From: Bacteroidales bacterium GP3
GTDB lineage: Bacteria > Bacteroidota > Bacteroidia > Bacteroidales > Muribaculaceae
DNA length: 11,489 nt
NCBI GenBank assembly: GCA_001701075.1
Contig: DAAK01000094.1
Coordinates: forward strand, 1 to 11,489
Reading direction: 5' to 3'
Below, in pieces: positions 1 through 7,168 of this stretch. The first letter of the stretch is position 1. Each line of letters opens with the position of its first letter. The notes under the pieces are model-generated. The model made no database searches and was not told the origin of the DNA. It was given only the letters and a program-made list of their open reading frames with translations. Made by a program: the position numbers and the translations under genes.

Positions 1-143
1 TCTACGATACATAGGTTTATGCATCCCTCACGTTCCAGATATTGCGAGAACATGAATCCATGAGGACTTTGCGAATGGTCATGAATATTGGCTGTCAACT
101 CGCCTATAAGATAAGACAGGGCACTTATATAAGATACAAATTC
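1..143 (-). pseudogene. Left-edge fragment resembling a GHKL-type ATP-binding protein (partial, probably decayed)
   Basis: On the minus strand a reading frame is open from just after an in-frame TAG (144-146) to the window edge, giving 47 residues. It contains SYLIGELTANIHDHS (residues 10-24 of the open frame), which fits the N-box pattern ExxxNxxxH of histidine-kinase-like ATPases, followed by a hydrophobic strand INLCIV like the one that leads to the G1 box. The continuation lies outside the window. Against an intact gene: the recognisable homology begins right after the stop, there is no ATG before the N-box (the first ATG is at 53-51, a TTG at 98-96), and the DNA upstream is AT-rich and looks non-coding. 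I infer a truncated or frameshifted remnant, although an intact gene using the TTG start cannot be excluded. A TACCTTTG box lies at 152-159 on the same strand, without a good -33 partner. The family assignment rests on motif recognition only. Confidence 0.35.
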
Positions 144-534
144 CTAATTTACAAAGGTAACAATTTTTTACCATAAAGACTAATATTTTAACCATATTTA
201 TGTTTTTTTTGCTTGCAAATCAATTCTCATGTAAACCACTTCGCACCATACCAAATTAAAAGACGAACCACACAGTAACATTATTTCACAAAATCATGGG
301 TGTAAAAAGTCCTGGCATATAATCCACCAGACATATCCCAGAAATCTCCTGAATGCACGAAACATTCACTGCAACGGAATTGTCTCAGCACACCATAATT
401 CTCAAACAATCAAGTCGTGCCAGAACTGAAGGTCAAGTCCTTCAAGATGTGTGTTGAAGTGCCGGTTCATGGATGATTGTTGCTATAAATTTAGTTTCTC
501 GATAATCCAGTTGTCAAGGGTGCGTGTCTCGGGA
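144..534. other. Interval without an intact gene
   Basis: Nothing here supports a full gene. Positions 144-240 are very AT-rich and include a minus-strand TACCTTTG (152-159) resembling a Bacteroidetes -7 element. Positions 281-470 contain the broken minus-strand frame listed separately. Positions 483-534 are open in the frame one base off from the end of the transporter upstream. I saw no tRNA, no heptamer array of the kind found in other gaps, and no convincing terminator for the transporter operon. Confidence 0.5.
281..470 (-). pseudogene. Small unrecognised reading frame interrupted by an apparent one-base shift
   Basis: From an ATG at 470 the minus strand reads 22 codons (starting MNRHFNTHLEG) to a TGA inside a GTTTGAG run near 402. 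In the next frame the reading continues without a stop to TAA at 281, ending SGGLYARTFYTHDFVK. Removing one T from the run would join the parts into about 63 codons rich in Cys, Trp, Phe and His (for example CSECFVHSGDFWDM), a composition that looks coding rather than random. I do not recognise the family. It could be a decayed gene, a sequencing or assembly error, or two chance frames. It lies downstream of the transporter on the same strand, separated from it by about 65 nt. Confidence 0.3.
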
Positions 535-1443
535 TTAGTTTGGTTGAGTGGATTTGTGGCGCATTATTTGCCAGGAATTGATGATGTTTTGCCAAGCTAT
601 GTAGGAGGCGGGAGCGATAGAGGCGAGGGGGTTCATATAGGCAAGGGCAATCCAGACAGCAACGACTGTGTTTTTCTGGCCCATACCTTGGCCTCCGGAA
701 ACGGGGTCACCGAAACGGCGCCCTACCATCCTACCAATCTTGAATTGGAGCAGACAAACAATGAGAGCGCCGATGGCAAGCCATATCATGGTCCAAAGAG
801 ATTCGGGCTGATAATGGGTAATTATGAAGCTTACGCAACCTCCTACTATTATAAATAATGACACAGCCCACAGATAGAATGAAATGGATTGATGGGATTT
901 AACTGCTTCATGGAACTTTGGCAAAGTATGCCGCAACAGGAATGAAGCTAACAACGGTCCTAACAATAGAGGCATCACCATCTTGAAAATCATAAGGAAA
1001 GATTCCCAGAAACTATATTCAGTGTCGCCTACCATCGCAAGGACAAAAGGACCGACTATTGCCACAAAAACGTTGCAAAGCAAAGAATACGTGGCAAGTT
1101 TTGGCAGGCTTCCTCCAAGCATCGCACAAATCACAGGTGCGGCTGTAGCTGTAGGGATAAAGACACATATAAAAACACCTTCGGCTACCGTATGATTTAT
1201 CCATGCAAGCGAAAGATAAGCTACTGCAGCAATTAGCATCTGTATACTAAGCAATACCCATTGAAACTTGCCAAGTGCTATGTGACGGAAATCAAGCTTA
1301 CAATAAGTGATGAAGAGCATTGCAAAAATCAGATAGGGAGAGAGAAACTGAATGTATCCCATCCAGGGATAAAACAGCACTCCACCTAACATTGCAATAG
1401 GGAGCATGAACGGTTTTAACCGATTCAATTTAGCTGAAGACAT
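535..1443 (-). CDS. BASS / SBF-family membrane transporter (bile acid:sodium symporter-like)
   Basis: This is an inner-membrane carrier of about 302 residues with roughly nine to ten hydrophobic segments from residue 11 on. Family marks are a conserved small-residue stretch TATAAPVICAMLGG about one third in, and the C-terminal GQKNT-VAVWIALAYMNP-WQN pattern that matches the substrate and sodium-binding crossing region of SBF proteins. Substrates in this family range from bile acids to organic and keto acids; which one applies cannot be read from the sequence. I chose the ATG at 1443; a TTG at 1449 would add two residues and overlap the nucleosidase stop by 4 nt. With the ATG, only 2 nt separate it from the upstream mtnN stop, so the pair is probably cotranscribed and translationally coupled. 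The C-terminus is slightly odd: the +1 frame stays open for a further 16 codons or so past the stop (to 483), so the tail may have been shifted by one base. Confidence 0.85.
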   Translation of the reverse strand: MSSAKLNRLKPFMLPIAMLGGVLFYPWMGYIQFLSPYLIFAMLFITYCKLDFRHIALGKFQWVLLSIQMLIAAVAYLSLAWINHTVAEGVFICVFIPTATAAPVICAMLGGSLPKLATYSLLCNVFVAIVGPFVLAMVGDTEYSFWESFLMIFKMVMPLLLGPLLASFLLRHTLPKFHEAVKSHQSISFYLWAVSLFIIVGGCVSFIITHYQPESLWTMIWLAIGALIVCLLQFKIGRMVGRRFGDPVSGGQGMGQKNTVVAVWIALAYMNPLASIAPASYIAWQNIINSWQIMRHKSTQPN

Positions 1444-1445
1444 CT

Positions 1446-2126
1446 TCAAAGATTTTCGATAATCGACTTGACACTCTTGAAGGTTTTTTCGGGAGCTTCA
1501 GTCCAGAAATTCTGATATTGTGAGATATTGTCGGCCTGTCCCGGAGTGTCGCTGACAACTCTTACCACAGCAAAGGGAACACCACAATCGTGGCATGCAT
1601 GTGCTATAGAAGCCGATTCCATATCACATGCAAGTGCATCGGGATAGATTTCTTTAATGAATTCCACTTCTTCCACCTTACTTATGAAACGGTCGCCAGT
1701 ACAAATCAATCCGAAGCGTACATCAGGAGAAGCTGTCTTTCGGCAAGATTCGACTACTGCCTCATTCATCACAAAGCGTTCTGGTTGACCATCCATATGT
1801 CCCCATTTGGTACCAGGCCCACACCAGACATCATGATATGCGGCTTCCGTCGCCACCAGCAATGAACCGACTTTCATAGAAGCGTCCGCTCCACCGGCGA
1901 CTCCTGAATTTATGATGAGATCGGGATGGAAATGTTCTATCATGCGGAATGCGTTGAGAGCGGAACTGACTTTTCCAATACCGCATTTCATGACACATAC
2001 ATCATTTTTACCAACTTTTCCAAGGTATGCCTTACGGCCATCGAAATCTACCTCTGACTTATCTTCCAGTAAAGGGATGAGAAGTGCGACCTCCTTATCC
2101 ATAGCAGCGAGTATTCCTATTTTCAT
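1446..2126 (-). CDS. mtnN: 5'-methylthioadenosine / S-adenosylhomocysteine nucleosidase
   Basis: This cytoplasmic enzyme hydrolyses MTA and SAH (and 5'-deoxyadenosine) to adenine plus the thioribose product, removing by-product inhibitors of SAM-dependent reactions. At 226 residues it has the normal length of the family. Visible signatures: MKIGILAAMDKE with catalytic Glu12; the NSGVAGG nucleoside-phosphorylase fold motif near residues 73-79; the DMESAS ribose-binding motif with Glu170; and VVSDT with the catalytic Asp193. It is the first gene of a pair with the BASS transporter. Its start is ATG in AAATTATG with no Shine-Dalgarno; instead a heptamer array (2133-2179) reads as CTCAACN on the mRNA and ends 6 nt before the ATG. 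I could not find a convincing TAnnTTTG promoter for it in the 139-bp divergent gap shared with the yciO-like gene. Confidence 0.95.
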   Translation of the reverse strand: MKIGILAAMDKEVALLIPLLEDKSEVDFDGRKAYLGKVGKNDVCVMKCGIGKVSSALNAFRMIEHFHPDLIINSGVAGGADASMKVGSLLVATEAAYHDVWCGPGTKWGHMDGQPERFVMNEAVVESCRKTASPDVRFGLICTGDRFISKVEEVEFIKEIYPDALACDMESASIAHACHDCGVPFAVVRVVSDTPGQADNISQYQNFWTEAPEKTFKSVKSIIENL

Positions 2127-2132
2127 AATTTG

Positions 2133-2179
2133 TTGAGTGTTGAGAGTTGAGTGTTGAGAGTTGAGGGGAGGGTTGAGAA
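2133..2179 (-). repeat. Heptamer array in the mtnN leader (sense CTCAACN)
   Basis: On the plus strand there are five head-to-tail 7-mers TTGAGTG / TTGAGAG / TTGAGTG / TTGAGAG / TTGAGGG at 2133-2167, and after a 5-nt interruption a sixth copy, TTGAGAA, at 2173-2179. On the mtnN transcript this is a G-free run of CTCAACN units ending 6 nt before the ATG at 2126. The period of 7 is exact within the block of five. It probably produces an unstructured leader; whether it does anything is unknown. Confidence 0.85.
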
Positions 2180-2214
2180 TTTTGGAAATTCTTTATAAAA
2201 AACGTGAGAAAGGG

Positions 2215-2245
2215 TTAGATATTATTAAAAATTTTTGTAAATTTG
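2215..2245 (+). promoter_or_regulatory. Bacteroidetes-type promoter of the yciO-like gene
   Basis: TAAATTTG (2238-2245) is an exact match to the TAnnTTTG -7 element. A weak -33 element, TTAG (2215-2218) in place of TTTG, lies 19 nt upstream. Transcription would start around 2250-2253, leaving a leader of only about 15 nt before the ATG at 2266. Confidence 0.65.
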
Positions 2246-2265
2246 CAGTCAAACCATGAAAGAAT

Positions 2266-2865
2266 ATGAAATCGATAAAGATTTGGAATGATGCGCCGTC
2301 GGATAAGCAGGCGGAGCAGATAGCAGAAAGACTTAAAGCTGGTGAGATATGGATTATTCCTACCGACAGCGTCTACGGAATAATGTGCGATGCGCTGAAT
2401 CAGAAAGCGGTGCGAGCTGTCTGTGAACTGAAGGGCATTAATCCTGAAAAGAATAATCTTTCGATCATATGCAATGAAATATCAATGGCTGCGGAATATG
2501 CCCGCATCGGCGACAGGACATATGGTCTTATGCGTGACAACACTCCCGGCCCAATTACATTCATTTGCAAGTCACAATCAAATCTGCCTAAAGAATTCAA
2601 AAAACGCAAGACTGTGGGAATCAGGATTCCAGATAATCTTACGGCGAGAATGATTGCTGAAAAATTGGGTAATCCCTTGCTTACCACGTCCATTGAATTT
2701 GAAGACGAAGATTATGCCCGGAACCCAGAACTTATAATGGAAGCTTATGACGGGAAAGTAGATGGTGTTGTAATGGGAGATGAAGGAGGGACTGGTCTGA
2801 CCACAATTATCGACTGCACAGAAGATAGTCCGGAAGTAATTAGGGAAGGATCTGCCAATTCATAA
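2266..2865 (+). CDS. YciO/Sua5/YrdC-family protein (L-threonylcarbamoyladenylate synthase-like)
   Basis: The protein has 199 residues and one YrdC-like domain across nearly its whole length. Family signatures are IIPTDSVYG (residues 30-38), LKGINPEKNN (55-64), a TPGPITFI core (93-100), KTVGIRIPDN (115-124), LLTTS (138-142) and a C-terminal TTIIDC...VIREG. TsaC/Sua5 members make threonylcarbamoyl-AMP from threonine, bicarbonate and ATP for tRNA t6A37. The spacing and wording (LMRDNTPG, TVGIRIP, PLLTTS) are closer to E. coli YciO than to TsaC, and the Arg of the TsaC KxR motif is replaced (LKGI instead of LKQR). Threonylcarbamoyl-AMP synthase activity is therefore uncertain, and a separate TsaC may exist elsewhere. 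It is transcribed alone from its own promoter. The last codon and stop (TCA TAA) are the first unit of the downstream TTCATAA array. A short out-of-frame ATG (2256) precedes the start. Confidence 0.85.
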   Translation: MKSIKIWNDAPSDKQAEQIAERLKAGEIWIIPTDSVYGIMCDALNQKAVRAVCELKGINPEKNNLSIICNEISMAAEYARIGDRTYGLMRDNTPGPITFICKSQSNLPKEFKKRKTVGIRIPDNLTARMIAEKLGNPLLTTSIEFEDEDYARNPELIMEAYDGKVDGVVMGDEGGTGLTTIIDCTEDSPEVIREGSANS

Positions 2866-2885
2866 TCATAATGCATAATTCATAA
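2859..2885 (+). repeat. Heptamer array nucleated on the yciO-like stop codon (TTCATAA)
   Basis: The units are TTCATAA (2859-2865), TCATAA (a 6-mer, 2866-2871), TGCATAA (2872-2878) and TTCATAA (2879-2885). The first unit is the 3' end of the gene: its TAA at 2863-2865 is the genuine stop. Each further copy repeats a TAA. The array therefore looks like duplication of the gene's own terminus. Confidence 0.75.
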
Positions 2886-2939
2886 TTGGTCGGATGGGGA
2901 AGATAAGAGAAATCAGATTTAAAATTTATATAATAAAGT

Positions 2940-2970
2940 TTTGTGTTGTCAAAAATTTTTCATAATTTTG
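2940..2970 (+). promoter_or_regulatory. Bacteroidetes-type promoter of mdh
   Basis: TTTG (2940-2943), a 19-nt spacer and TAATTTTG (2963-2970) match both consensus elements exactly. Transcription would begin near 2976, giving a leader of about 65 nt. That leader is A-rich with few G residues and no Shine-Dalgarno close to the ATG at 3043. Confidence 0.8.
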
Positions 2971-3042
2971 CGAAACACAACAAGGAAAAGTGACAAAAGA
3001 AAAGTAAAATAACTTATACAACCCAATAAACTATATAAAATC

Positions 3043-3972
3043 ATGTCAAAAGTAACAGTTGTAGGCGCAGGCAACGTAGGAGCAACCGCTGCCAATGTGA
3101 TGGCCATCCGTGAAGTGGCTGACGAAGTTGTAATGATCGACATCAAGGAAGGAGTATCCGAAGGCAAAGCCATGGATATGATGCAGACAGCCAACCTTCT
3201 TGATATGAACACCCGAATCAATGGCGTTACAAACAACTATGAAGCTACTGCTAATTCAGACGTAGTTGTAATCACTTCAGGTATTCCCCGCAAGCCTGGC
3301 ATGACTCGCGAAGAACTTATCGGCGTAAATGCAGGTATCGTGAAGCAGGTGACTGAAAGCGTTCTCAAGCACAGCCCCAACGCAGTGATCGTTTGTGTAT
3401 CCAACCCTATGGACACAATGACCTATCTTATCCACAAAGTATCCGGTCTTCCCAAAAACCGTATCATCGGAATGGGTGGCGCACTCGACAGCAGCCGTTT
3501 CAAATATTTCCTAAGCAAGGCTCTTGGAGCAAATCCTAATGAAGTAGAAGGATTTGTTATTGGTGGCCACGGCGACACTACTATGATTCCTATGCGTCGC
3601 TTCGCAACACTTCGTGGCGTTCCTTGCGAGACCCTTCTGGACAAAGAAACTATGGACAAAGTAGTTGCTGACACAATGGTAGGTGGCGCAACACTGACCA
3701 AGCTTCTCGGCACAAGCGCATGGTATGCTCCAGGTGCAGCTACAGCAGAAGTTGTAGAGGCTGTCATCCACGATCAGGACGCTATCATCCCTTGCTCAGC
3801 TCTTCTTGATGGAGAATATGGCGAGAAAGACCTTTGCATCGGTGTTCCTTGCGTACTTGGCAAGGGCGGCATCAAGAAGATCATCGAACTCGACCTCAAC
3901 GCTGAGGAAAAGGAACTCTTCGCAAAGAGTGCTGCTGCAGTTCACAAGACCAACGAAGCTCTTCCTTGCTAA
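3043..3972 (+). CDS. mdh: NAD-dependent malate dehydrogenase (LDH-like type)
   Basis: This enzyme interconverts malate and oxaloacetate with NAD; in fermenting Bacteroidales it serves the fumarate/succinate branch. It is full length at 309 residues. The Rossmann nucleotide loop is VGAGNVGATAA from residue 7; Asp33 ends the second strand and favours NAD over NADP. The mobile loop IPRKPGMTR carries Arg83 (the substrate-specificity position, Arg for malate rather than the Gln of lactate dehydrogenases) and Arg89. Asn121 (VSNPMD), Arg152 (DSSRFK) and the proton-accepting His176 in GGHGDTT complete the active site. Codon choice looks optimised and differs from its neighbours (many AAG and ATC codons), suggesting high expression. 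It is monocistronic, with a consensus promoter upstream and the strong terminator at 4050-4089 downstream. Confidence 0.96.
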   Translation: MSKVTVVGAGNVGATAANVMAIREVADEVVMIDIKEGVSEGKAMDMMQTANLLDMNTRINGVTNNYEATANSDVVVITSGIPRKPGMTREELIGVNAGIVKQVTESVLKHSPNAVIVCVSNPMDTMTYLIHKVSGLPKNRIIGMGGALDSSRFKYFLSKALGANPNEVEGFVIGGHGDTTMIPMRRFATLRGVPCETLLDKETMDKVVADTMVGGATLTKLLGTSAWYAPGAATAEVVEAVIHDQDAIIPCSALLDGEYGEKDLCIGVPCVLGKGGIKKIIELDLNAEEKELFAKSAAAVHKTNEALPC

Positions 3973-4012
3973 TGCATAATGCGTTGCGCGTTTCGCGTGG
4001 TGCGTAGTGCGC
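3971..4012 (+). repeat. GC-rich heptamer array after mdh (NNTGCGT)
   Basis: Six consecutive 7-mers start within the mdh stop codon (3970-3972): AATGCAT, AATGCGT, TGCGCGT, TTCGCGT, GGTGCGT, AGTGCGC. The repeated core is GCGT in fixed 7-nt phase, while the first two positions drift. It is strikingly GC-rich for a non-coding gap in this window. Confidence 0.7.
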
Positions 4013-4049
4013 ATATAAAATTTGGCTATATCAAATCATAATACTTAAG

Positions 4050-4089
4050 TTTAAAACCTCCGCCAAAATATATTGGTGGAGGTTTTAAA
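4050..4089. terminator. Bidirectional intrinsic terminator between mdh and the efflux operon
   Basis: Arms 4050-4066 and 4073-4089 are 17 nt each and pair at every position except one G-T (a wobble), with a 6-nt loop AATATA. Core GC-rich stretches CCTCC and GGAGG are flanked by AAAA on one side and TTTT on the other, so the hairpin ends in a U-tract when read from either strand. This fits the two converging transcription units. A separate 10-bp inverted pair (4034-4043 with 4107-4116) brackets the hairpin. Confidence 0.92.
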
Positions 4090-4114
4090 TTATTCAATAT
4101 TACCGATATTATGA

Positions 4115-6481
4115 TTATTCGGAGCGGAGATGGTCGATGGGATTAGAGCGGGCAACGCGGAGAGTATTGATGATGACTACTGCCATGATCAAAACGAGGA
4201 GAAGGAGCAAGCAGGCTATCATGCTAAGAGGAGATAGAGAGACCCGATCGGTAAATTGTGAAAGCCACCGCTGTCCGACAATCATAGCAGCCGCTCCACC
4301 CAACAGAAGAGACGGAAGCGCCACTTTCAGAACATCTATACAGAAGAGACGCACAATCTTCTTCGATGGAGTACCGTTCACTTTGCGTATAGCTATTTCT
4401 TTTGAGCGACGGTTTACTTCATCTGCCACATAGCCAATAAGTCCTACTAAGGCTATAAGAATGGTTATGAAACCAACAAGCATCACGGAAGTTCCAAATT
4501 TTTTAATGTCACTTCGTTTTGAATCTATTCTAATCTTATAGGGTGTAATATATATATCACCTGTATCACAAAAAGAATCAATAACTTTCTGAACTTCGTT
4601 AAGATTTTCTGTTGTAAGTTCTGAAAAACGGACAAATACATTTCCTCTTGCGGATTTAGACGGGAAATAGGCAGCAGCACGAATATCAACCCTTTCATTC
4701 TCAAATCCTCCACGATGAACATTTCCAATAACTCCCACAATCGTAAAAGGAATAGACAAATGTTCATGTCCGGTAATATAAAGATGCTTTCCTATAATAT
4801 CAGTGTCAGTCTCACCGAAATACTTATGAAGCACTTCAATCATTCTTTCGTCGACTACGACCTCGTTGATGGATGAATCTGCATTTTCACTGAAAGTACG
4901 ACCTTGTAAGAATTTGATACCCATTACCTCAAAAAAATTCGGATTAAGGTATTCCATCTCAGCTATATTTACCTGATTTTCATCTTGTCCCTCAGTCCAC
5001 ATATTATTCCCTGAACCAGGGTAAGAGGGATCTCTATCTGCTGTAGATACTCCTTCCACAAAGGGAAGTTTTTCCAACTCCTTTATTAAAGAGGCAGTCT
5101 TTTCATCTGATAGAGGATAATGATAGAAAATCCCTATGTTTTTGTAGTCTAAACCCAAATCCAAGTTGCCTACCATTGAATACTGTCGACCGACAAGCAC
5201 AAGAAGACAAAAGATCATTCCCGTAGCAAAGAATTGTATAGCAAGAAGGATAAGTTTCCATGCCTTACTGCCATTGCTGATGGGTCGGAATGCATACGCT
5301 ACAGGTGTACGACTATAGATAATAGATGGCAATATACCGGTGATAATAAGAAGAACTAAACAAACAATTCCCTCTATAATCCATACTCTTCCTGTAGAAA
5401 ACAATTCCCTTGGAGAATACCCGAGTGTTTCTTTGCTGAGCTCGGAAAAAGAGAATGAGATAAGGATTGCAAGTCCAATAGATATTAATAGAAAAAACAG
5501 ACTCTCTTTCATCACAATAGAGAAAATTTTTCTTCCATCAGTGCCATAACATTTCCGTATAGCCATTTCCTTCCCTCGTGCAGCCAATTGACTGATCACT
5601 ATAAGGAGATAATTCAGACCGGAGCAAATCAAAATCATAAAGGCCAAAACGCCCAACATCCAACTCATAGTCTGGATAGTCTTCTGAGAACTATAGGTAT
5701 CTGCAAGAGGACGTAACCATATTTTATAATCACCGATTGTAAATGCCTCTTCAGGAAGCTTTGTCTTAAGATGCTCCACTATCTTTGGATTGAGTTCATC
5801 GGGCAGACTATTTTTTGCCAATAAGGCATAACTTTTATATCTGTCATTGCCAAGCAGATTATCAGCCGAACCCTCCCACATAAATTTTGAGATTGTCGGC
5901 ATAGAGATATATGCTGCATTTTTTATAGTGGAATTGAGAGGGAAATCCTTGTATACTCCACCTACAGTAAATTTAAATTTATCTCCAAATTCAACTGTAG
6001 AAATTTTCATCCCTACTACATCTCCTCCTATCTTTTGTGCTAAAGATAATGGTATCATAACTTGATCACTGACTGCAAGCACTTGATGAGGATCACCTTC
6101 AATTATTGGAGTGCCAAGGACATCAAACAGACAAGAATCCGCAAGAGTCACAGCAGATATATCAAACTTCCGTCCATCATCAAGTTTGAGGACGACATCA
6201 TCAGTTAATTTGGTAAATCGAGTGACTTTTTCAATCCCGGGAATAGCGCGTTCTATCTCTTGTGCCGTTCCTCCGGGAGTGAAGTCATATTCTTTATATT
6301 CACCATTTTCTACAACACTTTCAGTAAGCCTATACAATCTATCTATATTAGGAAAAAAGGAATCATAGGTCTGCTCAAAGTATATTTTTGCTACCAAGAG
6401 CATTCCGACGGCAAGACCAACCGAAAGGCATAGTATTTTTATCAGGTTCCGACGCAAGTCGGATGTGAAGAACTTAAACAT
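4115..6481 (-). CDS. ABC transporter permease with two fused MacB/FtsX domains
   Basis: This is the inner-membrane permease of the tripartite efflux or mechanotransmission-type system, 788 residues. It is an internal duplication: each half has one N-terminal membrane helix, a large periplasmic MacB_PCD-like domain and three further helices. Half 1 helices lie near residues 15-35, 272-297, 320-345 and 366-390; half 2 near 409-431, 665-687, 716-737 and 751-773. The duplication is visible in the cytoplasmic coupling helices KEMAIRKCYGT (304-314) and KEIAIRKVNGT (694-704). E. coli MacB has four helices, carries its own ATPase domain and works as a homodimer; here one polypeptide supplies both halves and the ATPase is separate. 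It is the last gene of the operon, starting 4 nt after the ATPase stop, so translation is likely coupled. The substrate is not evident. Confidence 0.9.
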   Translation of the reverse strand: MFKFFTSDLRRNLIKILCLSVGLAVGMLLVAKIYFEQTYDSFFPNIDRLYRLTESVVENGEYKEYDFTPGGTAQEIERAIPGIEKVTRFTKLTDDVVLKLDDGRKFDISAVTLADSCLFDVLGTPIIEGDPHQVLAVSDQVMIPLSLAQKIGGDVVGMKISTVEFGDKFKFTVGGVYKDFPLNSTIKNAAYISMPTISKFMWEGSADNLLGNDRYKSYALLAKNSLPDELNPKIVEHLKTKLPEEAFTIGDYKIWLRPLADTYSSQKTIQTMSWMLGVLAFMILICSGLNYLLIVISQLAARGKEMAIRKCYGTDGRKIFSIVMKESLFFLLISIGLAILISFSFSELSKETLGYSPRELFSTGRVWIIEGIVCLVLLIITGILPSIIYSRTPVAYAFRPISNGSKAWKLILLAIQFFATGMIFCLLVLVGRQYSMVGNLDLGLDYKNIGIFYHYPLSDEKTASLIKELEKLPFVEGVSTADRDPSYPGSGNNMWTEGQDENQVNIAEMEYLNPNFFEVMGIKFLQGRTFSENADSSINEVVVDERMIEVLHKYFGETDTDIIGKHLYITGHEHLSIPFTIVGVIGNVHRGGFENERVDIRAAAYFPSKSARGNVFVRFSELTTENLNEVQKVIDSFCDTGDIYITPYKIRIDSKRSDIKKFGTSVMLVGFITILIALVGLIGYVADEVNRRSKEIAIRKVNGTPSKKIVRLFCIDVLKVALPSLLLGGAAAMIVGQRWLSQFTDRVSLSPLSMIACLLLLLVLIMAVVIINTLRVARSNPIDHLRSE

Positions 6482-6485
6482 GGCA

Positions 6486-7166
6486 TCAAATCATTTGAAG
6501 ATTATCTACTATCTGACCGTCGTAGAGATTTATTATGCGGTCGGCTATCGTGGCATCCCTGTGGGAGTGTGTGACCATCACAATTGTAGCTCCTTCCTTA
6601 TGCAATTCAGAAAGAAGTTGCATTACCTCTGCTCCATTCTTAGAATCAAGGTTGCCGGTTGGTTCGTCAGCAAGAATCAGACCCGGACGACCCACAATAG
6701 CACGTGCTATTGCGGCACGCTGCTGCTGACCACCAGATAGTTGGGATGGATAATGCTTGGCTCGATGAGCAATACCCATACGGGCAAGAGCTTCATCCAC
6801 ACGCTTATTCTTCTCATCACGCGAAAGAAGCAGATTATTGAGAGGAAGCATGACGTTTTCTCTCACAGTCATAGTGTCAATAAGATTGAATGACTGGAAT
6901 ATGAATCCTATACGCCCCTTTCTATACTCTGTTCTCCCGCTCTCTTTCAAGTTGGCTACTTCTTTCCCATCAAGCTTGTAGCTCCCTGAGGTTGGATTGT
7001 CGAGCAAACCAAGAATATTGAGCAGTGTTGACTTGCCACAACCCGAAGGTCCCATGATGGCTACAAACTCACCATCATTGATTGATAGTGACACATTATT
7101 GAGGGCTACGGTCTGAACTGTATCAGAACGGAATACTTTTTCTAATTTTTCGATTTGGATGTTCAT
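6486..7166 (-). CDS. ABC transporter ATP-binding protein (MacB/LolD type)
   Basis: This cytoplasmic ATPase, 226 residues, is complete for the LolD/MacB/FtsE-like group. Visible motifs: Walker A GPSGCGKST (39-47), Q-loop FQSFN with Gln91, signature LSGGQQQR (143-150), Walker B LILADEPT with Glu168, D-loop GNLDS and switch His200 (VTHS). Two copies would dimerise under the fused double permease encoded immediately downstream. The start ATG is preceded by a period-7 array (7169-7260), not by a Shine-Dalgarno, and lies 170 bp after the adaptor's stop. No promoter motif is visible in that gap, so it is probably read through from tolC. Confidence 0.95.
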   Translation of the reverse strand: MNIQIEKLEKVFRSDTVQTVALNNVSLSINDGEFVAIMGPSGCGKSTLLNILGLLDNPTSGSYKLDGKEVANLKESGRTEYRKGRIGFIFQSFNLIDTMTVRENVMLPLNNLLLSRDEKNKRVDEALARMGIAHRAKHYPSQLSGGQQQRAAIARAIVGRPGLILADEPTGNLDSKNGAEVMQLLSELHKEGATIVMVTHSHRDATIADRIINLYDGQIVDNLQMI

Positions 7167-7168
7167 AG

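Noticed and set aside
451..858. Plus-strand 135-codon open frame overlapping the transporter gene
   Set aside because: It is antisense to a clear SBF-family gene and its translation has no domain-like features.
2127..2265. Promoter for mtnN on the minus strand
   Set aside because: I found no TAnnTTTG with suitable spacing; one may exist with a divergent sequence, but it is not supported.
4525..4767. Minus-strand 80-codon frame inside the permease gene
   Set aside because: It lies in another frame of a continuous, domain-complete coding region.
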